A stretch of 64,000 nt of DNA from Dactylorhiza incarnata (Eukaryota > Streptophyta > Magnoliopsida > Asparagales > Orchidaceae): NCBI GenBank assembly GCA_033032865.1, contig JAWHQI010000121.1:7068001-7132000 (forward strand). Reading direction: 5' to 3'. A model generated the notes under the pieces. It did not search any database. It was not told the origin of the DNA and saw only the letters and a program-made list of their open reading frames with translations. Positions 56,233-64,000 of the stretch are shown piece by piece. Position numbers and translations under genes: made by a program. Position 1 is the stretch's first letter, and each line of letters starts with the position of its first letter.

Positions 56233-57897
56233 TGTCCTTGTTGTTTATGGAACGATCACCTAGAGGGGGGGGGGGGTGTTAAGTGATTTTGCTTCTTTAG
56301 TTTGTGCTAGTGTAATTATCAGATAATCAAGCAGAGCACAAAAATATCAGAAACAAGAACACGGCAGAAGACACAAGATCTATAGAGGTTCCTCAAGACC
56401 GGGTGTTTTGAGTAGTCCTCTGTACCTCTGCGCCTACCAGCAGTATGCTCGGCTCCGCAAACTCTGCCAAAATTCCAGGCCCTCAAGCCTTAAAACACGG
56501 ACCCGCAAGTCCAACAGCCTAGGCCCGCAAGCCCCTACTTTCCCCGAGCCCTCAAGCTCGACACTCAGGCCCTCAAGCCCTACACAACACAGACTCGCAA
56601 GTCCTGTGCCTATAGCCTAGGCCCGTAAGCCCCTACTGCACCCGAGCCCTCAAGCTCGACAAGTCGCACCCGCAATTGCACTGCCCTGGCCCTCAAGCCT
56701 CACAGCTCTCCATCCCTCAAGCTAGATAAATAGATCTAAAAACAGACCTTACAGATTGTCCCGCAAGCCTTACAACAAATTATAGTGAAAAAGACAGTTT
56801 CTTCTGCCGGATGGAGATCGACAACTTGAGGTTGAAGAAGAAGTTCTTGATTCAGTTCTTTGACAGCACATGTCTTCTTCAATCTCTTCTCTTAGCCTTA
56901 TGAAGAATGGCTTCTTATCAGTCAATCAGATGAATGATTGTTCTATGAAGACTTGATGATTGTTCTCTACTTGCTCTTCTTCTTCTCCGCTGAAAATACT
57001 GTTCTATTGAAACGTAGTAGCGGGATTCTTTTTCAAGTTCGCAGAAGAAGTTTTTCTAGGGCATCACTGTTCCCTTTTATAGAACTGCAAGATCTCCCAA
57101 CAGTCTTTTGAAAAAATATCTTTAAATGTCAGATCTCCCTTCCTTAAGAGCATGCGCTGATATTTCCAATCCTTATGACCACGCGCTGATATCTCCATTA
57201 ATTGATGGCACGTGCTGATATTTCCAATCCTTATGAACACGCGCTGATATCTCCATTAATTGAGGGCACACGATGATTAGACAATCAGGCGGCAACATTA
57301 AATGCTGACGGTGCGTCTGGCTCCTTTTGAAATTGTCTCGACGATATTTCCATTGCTGTGACGACATGGAGAATATCTCGACGATAGAACTTTTGTCGAT
57401 GCCCTGAACTAATCTCTTCATCAATTCTTCTTTCTTCTGCCTCTGATGCTGGTATCTCGATGATACAAGACATACTGGTGCTTCTGCATATACGACGATA
57501 TGCTATCTCTGACTGTACCATCGTGATCTTCTTTCTTGCAGATTATCGGCGTAATCACATTGTTCTCTCGACGACATGAGCAATATCATGTCGACAAACT
57601 ATACTTCAGTAACTGTTTGTCTTCAGCCGTCCTTCTTTAGTCTTCTCAACGACATGCCTTCTTTACAACGATATATCCATTGTTGTCCACGATAGTAGAC
57701 ATAGTCATTCCTCTTCGCTTTGCCCATCATTAAGACGACAAGCATACTTTGTCGATGACATGTCTAGTCCTTTTCAACGACATTGTACTTACGTTATCCT
57801 GAGATTATAGGCTAGATATATGATCAAATACAAAGTGAAGTATTCTTGACTTGGTGACTTCTTCAAATCAGGAATCATGTGGGCCAAATTCCCAACA
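56233..57897 (-). repeat. 3' LTR of E
   Basis: 1665 bp, minus strand TGTTGGGAATTTGG...AACAAGGACA. Has a 12-base G run (56265-56276; C-tract on the minus strand) 32 bp from its end, a mini-hairpin array (56440-56740), TATAAAAG (minus, 57081-57074), a 59-bp tandem duplication (about 57153-57272) and clustered TCGACGA motifs (57330-57790). The left end is placed from the TG...CA rule and homology loss. Confidence 0.72.
56440..56740 (-). repeat. Mini-hairpin array in the E LTR
   Basis: Units of 12-14 bases with 4-base arms and a near-constant loop: GAGC-CCTCAA-GCTC, GGAC-CCGCAA-GTCC, GACT-CGCA-AGTC, GGC-CCTCAA-GCC. More than ten occur. All are downstream of the TATA box, hence transcribed. Confidence 0.65.
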
Positions 57898-57912
57898 ATC
57901 TCCCCCTATTTG
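57898..57912 (-). other. Polypurine tract of E
   Basis: The minus strand reads CAAATAGGGGGAGAT, directly before the LTR start. Between it and RNase H (57913-58195) I see no gene. Confidence 0.88.
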
Positions 57913-58195
57913 AAGAAGTTAGAATCTCAATTCAAGACTACTCACTCTTGAAAATAATTATACTAATCTTAAGTAAAACATATGAGTATGTAAGATTTTA
58001 CTTGACTTTCTGAGTACATCAGGCATGTAGCTCCCCCTGGATTGTAGCTCCGTCTATTTCTTTGCTCCCCCTATGTTTAGGAGGTCTTCTTGAGATTGGT
58101 CTTGATCACACTGATACCATTTCTCCCCCTTTCTGACTGCTTCCCTGCAGATTATTCTGACTTTGGCAATTGGTTAGTGAAGAATAAATGAGAGA

Positions 58196-58516
58196 TTATT
58201 CTAAGTTTAACATCCCCAATTGGAATTTGAAGAAGATAAACTTAGCATCATCTAGGGTCTTTGTAAATATATCAGCCACTTGTTTGTCTGTTAAGACAAA
58301 CTCAAGGAAGATATCTTCATTTTCCACATGCTCCCTGATGGAGTGATACCTGATCTCAATATGCTTAGTCCTGCTGTGTGAGACAGGGTTCTTAGCAATT
58401 GAGATTGCACTGAAAGAGTCACAAAACAGGGGTGTTTTGGTCATCTTTAGATTGTAGTCTTCTAGTTGATGTTGAATCCATAGAAGTTGGGCACAACAGC
58501 TCCCAACAAAGATATA
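58196..58516 (-). pseudogene. E RNase H C-terminal part
   Basis: After the TAG at the end of the RT frame the same frame continues: GSCCAQLLWIQHQLEDYNL, then FCDSFSAISIAKNPVSHSRT, KHIEIRYHSIREHVEN and VLTDKQVADIFTKTLD. Asp and His of the copia RNase H are present. Only the single TAG (Glu expected) separates it from the upstream part. Confidence 0.85.
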
Positions 58517-59782
58517 CTATGATTCTGTTGTTGAGATTGTTACACTTGTCTGCTTCTTACTGCTCCAAGAGATCAGTCTTCCCCCCAGGAATTGACATAT
58601 CCCTGAGGTACTCTTCCTATCTTCCTTGCATCCTGCATAATCTGCATCTATGTATCCAGTCATTTCAAACTCATTGTTCCTATGGTACCATAAGCCAAGA
58701 TTCAATGTACCCTTTAGGTATCTTAAGATTCTCTTAACAGAGACATGATGAGATTCCTTAGGATTCTCCTGATATCTGGCGCAGACACATGTAGCAAACA
58801 TTATGCCAGGCCTACTTGCAGTTAGATAAAGCAGAGAACCAATCATGCATCTGTACTTGGTTTCATCGAAGGGGATTCCCTTCTCATCCTTGTCCAGAGA
58901 CACATTGGTTCCCATTGGATTCTTCATTGACGAAACACTCTCCAATCCAAATTTCTTGACTAGCTCCCTAGTGAATTTGGTCTGGGAGATGAAAATACCA
59001 TCTTCAGATTGTTTTGCTTGGAGACCTAGAAAGTATTTGAGCTCACCCATACTGGTCATCTCAAACTTTACCTGTATCAAGTTGGCAAACTTTTTGCAGA
59101 GATGGTTATCTGTAGAGCCAAAGATGATGTCATCTACATAGATCTGCACAAGCAAGATCTTTCCCTTCACTTCCCTTAGGAATAATGTCTTATCAATCTT
59201 TCTCCTTGAGAACTTGTTCTCAATTAGAAAGCTTGACAGAGTCTCATACCAGGCTCTAGGTGCCAATTTTAAGCCATACAGTGATTTTCTAAGAAAGTAA
59301 ACATAATCAGGATGAGTATAGTCTCCAAAACCTGAGGGTTGCTCTATATATACTTCCTCTTTGAGGTCACCATTTAAGAAGGCAGACTTCACATCCATCT
59401 GATAGACTTTGAAACCTTGGTAGGCTGCATATGCCAGAAACAGTCTTATTGTTTCCAGTCTGGCTACTGGAGAAAATGTCTGATCTAAGACTATCCCCTC
59501 TTTCTGTCTGTAACCCTTTGCTACTAGTCTTGCCTTATTCTTTGTGATTACTCCATTCTCATCCAGTTTATTTCTGTAAACCCATTTGGTTCCTATGATG
59601 TTTTGTCCTTGGGGTCTAGGAACTAGTTTCCACACTTTACACCTTTTAAACTGGTTCAGCTCTTCCTGCATTGCCTGAATCCAGAATAGGTTTTGATTTG
59701 CCTCTTCAAATTTCTTGGGTTCAATTTGAGAGAGGAAGCTAAGGTATAGATCTTCATTTAGATCTCTGCTTCTTGTCAACAC
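58517..59782 (-). pseudogene. E reverse transcriptase and RNase H start, one stop from intact
   Basis: 421 open codons. Motifs: [73 protein letters not shown] (usual Gln replaced by Leu), catalytic YVDD at residues 215-218, [25 protein letters not shown], then RNase [17 protein letters not shown] and ISWSSKKQ. Ends at a TAG in ISTTES, where Ala-Glu-Tyr is usual. Frame continues upstream to integrase with breaks near 59783-59840. RT looks catalytically complete. Confidence 0.88.
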
Positions 59783-60338
59783 TCCTTGGTTGACAGCTCC
59801 TATTATTTTCTCCTGTGGATGATCCCTTACTTATTTCAAGGTAGCTGGCAGTATTCTGGGGATTTCTTCAGTTGCAGTTCTTTCAGGTTACACCTCTTCT
59901 GCTGTTTCTGAATCTTCCACAGTATCTGTTTCAAGCTCAACTTCTACTGACTGAGCTTTACTTTTGGTTGAGGTTCCATCTTGGTCATCAATGCATAGTT
60001 TTTCCATCTTCTCTTCAGTACCTGCATTCACTAGAGAACTAGACCAGCCTTTGTGAATGAGGCTGGTCTCATCAAATAGAACATTGAAAGATTCTTCCAC
60101 TGTTTGGGTATTTAGTTGTATACTCTGTATGCCTTGCTATAGGAGCTGTATCCAACAAAAATACCATCACTGCTTTTCTCGACAAACTTGGTTAGTTTGG
60201 ATTTCCCATTATTAAGGACATAGCATTTGCTGCCAAAGATTCTGAAGTAGGATAGGGTTGGTTTTCTGCCTTTCATTAGCTCATAGGGAGTTTTCTTGTG
60301 GTTTTTGATGATTTAAGCCCTGTTTATCACATGACAAG
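59783..60338 (-). pseudogene. E integrase C-terminal region
   Basis: Minus strand: TPYELMKGRKPTLSYFRIFG and CYVLNNGKSKLTKFVEKSDD, FVGYSSYSKAYRVYN, then VEESFNVLFDET and an acidic linker. A stop near 60105 and another near 59850. The core catalytic domain is cut off by element F. Confidence 0.8.
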
Positions 60339-61747
60339 TGATGCGCTAATTCGGCACTGCTAATTAGCAGGCATGAAATGCGATACGACGGCAGTGCACT
60401 GGTCGCTCAAGTAATAAAATAGGGAGGAACTCCCCGAATATCATTCTCAAAGGACCGCAAGTTGGGTAGTACGACTTGCTCTAAACAGGAAATCAGCTAA
60501 AAGGTTTACTAAGTAACAACGGGGGGTTTTGATTTGGTTTCCTACGCTATTGCAGAATGAAGAAAGATGCGGGTCTAAACTCCGCTTCGCACGGCGAGAT
60601 GGGTGCAACGGCCGCGATGCGGTGCTTCGGAAGGTGCGTGGACGGAATATCACTATGATGGTTGAGGGTCGCACACACCTCTTCTCTAAACATCACCACT
60701 AGCAATTGTTAGTGGCTTCACACACAACGGAACTCAGAAATCACAAGGAAAATGGGAAATTCATGCCACCACAACAACATTGCATATGAAAACAAGCAGT
60801 AATCCAGGAGATCAACTTAACAAGCTTTCATAAAACAACTACAAAGAAGTTCAAGCATCAAAGGTTAGAGAGGACCTCAAAGAAAAAATCACGTCTTGGG
60901 TTCACGGCCGGAATGAGAGGTTGTCGGGCTCTCTCCAGACTCTGCCCTCAGATGGTGAGCTTGGCTCGAAGGAGGCTATCACTGCTCCTACGATCTGCAG
61001 CGCTTCCTTGGTCTCCTTGACGCGGAATGCTTGAGCTAATGGTGGATGAAGCTTCATAGTGCTCCCGGTTGGAAAGATGGAGGAGAAAAATCACCGGAAA
61101 TGGCCTTGATGATGGAGGAGATGAAGGAGAAGCCTTCAGTCCTCAAGAGCAGCGGGAAGGAAGAGATTTCCCGCCCTCAGAATCGCTCCCGGTCGTCCCC
61201 TGTTGACTGCCTCGATTCCTGCTTTTTATAGGAAACAGGCTGAAAATTGGTCACGCACGGTCGAACGCACGATCCTGCGCAGACCGTGCGATATTAACGG
61301 ATAAAATATGGCATAGGTCGACCGTGCGATTTGTTCACGCACGGGCGAATCCTCCCGTGCATTAAAACACACGAGTAAACTCTGACGCTCCGTTTTCTTC
61401 ACAGACACACACGCGCGACCGCACAGACCGTGCGTCAAGGAAACGCACGACCATGCGATATGCACAGGAATTACTTTTGGGAAAACGGGGCGATCAGGTC
61501 ACCTGCATACATGGCAGACCAGCTGGGAATACACGTTCAGCACAGAAATACATAAAAGAAGGGAAGGGGAACACAATGTGCATACCCCCCAACAACAAGG
61601 AATGCAATTGCACACCGAAATGGGCTTAATAGTGCACCTAGCATGGAATAGTACATATAAATGAAAACGTGCCTAAAATGTGGTGCAAATACTAGAATAT
61701 CAGCCCAAATGAGTCAAAAAATATATATATATAAATGGGACTCATCA
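60339..61747 (-). repeat. 3' LTR of F
   Basis: 1409 bp, TGATGCGCTAATTCGGC...GGGACTCATCA. Clearly related to the G LTRs but diverged and about 100 bp shorter. Confidence 0.9.
61223..61380 (-). promoter_or_regulatory. F LTR U3: dyads plus TATA box
   Basis: GCACGGG-N8-CCCGTGC near 61339-61360 and a degenerate GCACGGTCG/CGATCCTGC pair near 61255. On the minus strand TATAAAAA at 61230-61223 lies just downstream. Confidence 0.55.
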
Positions 61748-63221
61748 CACCCCCAGACTTAACCATTTGCATGTCTCGGGCAAACTACTCAGCTCTCCTG
61801 TCGGAACAATTGAATGTTAGCATGAGTTTGAGCGGTAGAGAACCATGCGAAGTCGCATGCTCTCGTGCGTAGAAATATATTAGAACAGAATTAAACTCAA
61901 GGTTATATCTAATTATTTCTAAAACAGTAGTTTGGAATTTACTTTACTTGGATGGTGAATCCTGGTGAATTCTTCGGTCGCGCAAAAAGGGAAAAATAGT
62001 TTGACTAATGAGTAAAGTATTACTCAAATCGAAGCTAGGGACAATCTCCTAAGAAATCCATCAAAGTCAGTGTCCATAGGCTTGCACGTCCGCACTCTCT
62101 CTACTGCATGAGACGACTCTTATCTAAAATCAATAGGACTTATAGACAATTATTGGGCTTATGTTGAGTATAGGCTAGGTAAGTAGAAGGACGATGGGAA
62201 TCACACTCAACACAACCGTCGCACTCAAGAAAATGACAATCACCAACACAACATTTTCAGTACTTACACGACACCCCCAGACTTCAACTGAACATTAGGT
62301 GCGTGTTGAGCCAGGAATACAAAGATTTTGCCGAGAGAACATTATTATTGCACAACTCTTTTATGTATATTTTTTTTTCTATTCTTTCTTTTCCTTACTT
62401 TTCTCTTCTCGGCAAAAGAACATTTTTAAGCGCAATAAAACGGCTCCTTTAGCTAAATTAAAGCTACCATGCACAACATAGATGACACCAAAGGCGATCG
62501 AGAAAGAAATTTCTTTCAGCTCAACGGTTGGTGCGAACATAGGTTCGGCCGTATGGCTTTGGTTAAATTATTAGTGGAGCTAAACAAGGAGGAAGGGTAG
62601 GCTCAAATGGGCTTGCAATGGTGATTACGTAGGTAAGGGTTTCAAAAGCACAACGGAACAAGAGGTGGCCTATATCACATTTCATGACGAGTACATCAAC
62701 ACAATTGTGTCGAGAGTCTCCTAGTGCAAGTTCTAGCCACCGAGAAAGGTTGTCCTTCCTTTCGACCCTAGTAATATGCTACTACTAGTCTGCTACACTC
62801 GACCTATTGCTACCGTTGGATTCACCGGATTAACCACTAAAGTAAAATAAATTTCATCTACTATAACAAAAATAATTACCTTATAACTTTGAATTTTATT
62901 CTTACTCTAATTGAATTTCTAGGCGCGACGGGAGCACTTGACTAGAGCACTACTCGAGTCAACATTATTCTCCACTCCTCACTAACATGCTAACAATTCA
63001 ATTCTTACAAGCGGGAGAACTTCGCAGCGATACCCAATAAGTATGCGTGATCAAGTGCTCGTGAACTAGGTGCAAGTGTATGCAACAAAATATAAATCCT
63101 AACTAAGCACATTCTAGCATGTCATGCAATGTGTGTGCACGTGCACAGCTCGCTCTATCCCCCATACTTGATTGAAAACAACTATAATAGGCAATTCAAG
63201 AATAAATAAAAGAGGGGTAGA
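61748..63221 (-). other. Conserved non-coding 3' internal block of F
   Basis: PPT-like motifs at 61760-61750, 62284-62274 and 63169-63159 (last one with one change). Dyad CATGCGA-AG-TCGCATG at 61844-61859, pyrimidine run near 62370-62410, the 34-base box at 62726-62759. No gene seen. Confidence 0.7.
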
Positions 63222-64000
63222 TGATGTAAGCTACTCGCTCACGACGCCGCGTTTGCCGATGGACCGTTACTAATACGCGAGACACAAGAAAAATGATGCG
63301 AATGCAAGCCGGACAGTGCAAGTGCACCGGACTAGGCAAAGAGAAACAATTGCCAACGAAGGTTGCCAAACCTCTTGAGATCTCCCAAGGGCGATTAGCC
63401 GATGTTTGATCAAGCAAAAGGACCCACCCGATCCGAACGAGCTATGCGTTGTACCAAAAGAGATCCACCGAAAGATACGATCGGAAAATGGTAGACCTCT
63501 CCCAACAAAAGCGGGGTCGCCACACCCCTTTCGACGATTAAAACAACGAGGATGTATGCAAGACTCTAAATGAGAAGACCAACGAAAAATCAATCGTGAT
63601 ACGAAGATCACGCCACAGAATCCACCACACAATAATCTAAGAGGGAAATCACGTTGAGTGGCTAGTTCGTTACCCGCTTGAGATAGGATTGGCCTCAAGC
63701 AAACTCTTGCCCGGTTGCCGTACCACGGATCCGCCGGAGTTGCGTCGCCGGAGGGAGATTTGAACGCCGTCTTCGTCTTCACGTTTGTTCCGGGTAGATT
63801 GGATGCAAGGGTACGACTGCTCCTTGTGAGGCCGGCGGCAAGGGAGCGAATATGGGGGAGGGTGGGGCGGCCTTGGCCGAACTTGGAGAGGGGATGGGAA
63901 GAGGGGGGGCGGCTGCTGGGTGGAGACAACAAGGGGCGGCTGCTCCTTGATGGCCGAACCTTCAGGAGGAGGAAGAAGGTGAGGGTGCGGCGTCAAGAGG
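63222..64000 (-). repeat. X, start of another LTR, probably related to gypsy A
   Basis: F homology stops after GTAGA (63217-63221, presumed TSD) and TGATGTAAGCTACTCGC begins. Short stretches (GATCAAGCAAAAGGACCCACC and nearby) resemble the gypsy A LTR around 42650-42690. The long minus-strand frame through it shows no known domain. The window ends inside it. Confidence 0.5.

Larger units (their letters stand above)
56233..60338 (-). mobile_element. E, copia element, 3' part with well-kept RT
   Basis: Minus-strand order: integrase C-terminus (60338-59783), RT (59782-58517), RNase H (58516-58196), PPT, 3' LTR (57897-56233). TTCGA (56228-56232) is the presumed TSD. Element F breaks the integrase at 60338/60339. 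The 5' part is beyond the window. It may be an autonomous relative of the copia families here. Confidence 0.8.
60339..63221 (-). mobile_element. F, Athila-like element, same family as G, 3' part
   Basis: LTR 60339-61747, then PPT and the conserved non-coding block, then cut by LTR X at 63221. ACAAG (60334-60338) is the presumed TSD. The rest is beyond the window. Confidence 0.85.

Noticed and set aside
63270..63932. 220-codon minus-strand frame
   Set aside because: Lies in an LTR (X), low-complexity and Ser/Pro/Arg-rich, with no recognisable domain; probably chance in GC-rich DNA.

Overview
The window is plant nuclear repeat DNA. I see no host gene, tRNA, rRNA or bacterial feature. Every stretch I can interpret belongs to an LTR retrotransposon, both Ty1/copia (Sirevirus-like) and Ty3/gypsy (two chromovirus-like families, one Tat-like, two Athila-like). 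The Athila-type tRNA-Asp primer sites, iMet-type primer sites, Athila-type gag-protease and Tat-type antisense open reading frames point to a flowering plant with a repeat-rich genome. The species cannot be read from the sequence.

Layout. The elements form a nest that can be unpicked from target-site duplications (TSDs) and LTR ends. The oldest visible element is a decayed copia, D (- strand; pieces at 43463-43632 and 52283-56232). Inserted in D are: (1) gypsy A (-, 4900-43462), whose integrase is broken twice, by copia-II (-, LTR 3611-4899, itself broken by copia-I, +, 1-2878) and by gypsy B (-, 5847-38874, TSD CAAGC); (2) solo LTR S (43633-52282, TSD CTGGT), which carries the pol-less copia C (+, 44632-52163); (3) copia E (-, 56233-60338), broken by Athila-like F (60339-63221), itself broken by a further LTR X (63222-64000). 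Gypsy B holds the Tat-like element T in gag (12442-27455, TSD CTATC) and Athila-like G in its 5' LTR (28167-36787, TSD GGACC with one mismatch). T holds Athila-like H in one LTR (21017-27151, TSD AGGGC). G holds solo LTR L in one LTR (34472-35812, TSD GAGGA). The visible depth is five levels.

Coding content. Few complete reading frames survive: a gag-protease frame in G (31514-33820), a CCHC protein in H (24258-25388), a reverse transcriptase in E with one stop (58517-59782), and accessory ORFs in C (48814-50666, one apparent intron) and T (13553-14475 and 15066-16899, plus strand, antisense to gag, three phase-consistent introns). C, T, G and H have no visible pol, so they would depend on enzymes from relatives.

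Main unexplained signals: (a) in at least six LTR families an array of family-specific inverted repeats with fixed arm and spacer length lies just upstream of the TATA box, and similar arrays precede internal accessory ORFs; (b) all three Athila-like copies carry three polypurine-tract-like motifs at nearly identical spacings in a conserved non-coding block of about 1.4 kb; (c) T carries a spliced two-gene cassette antisense to its own genome.
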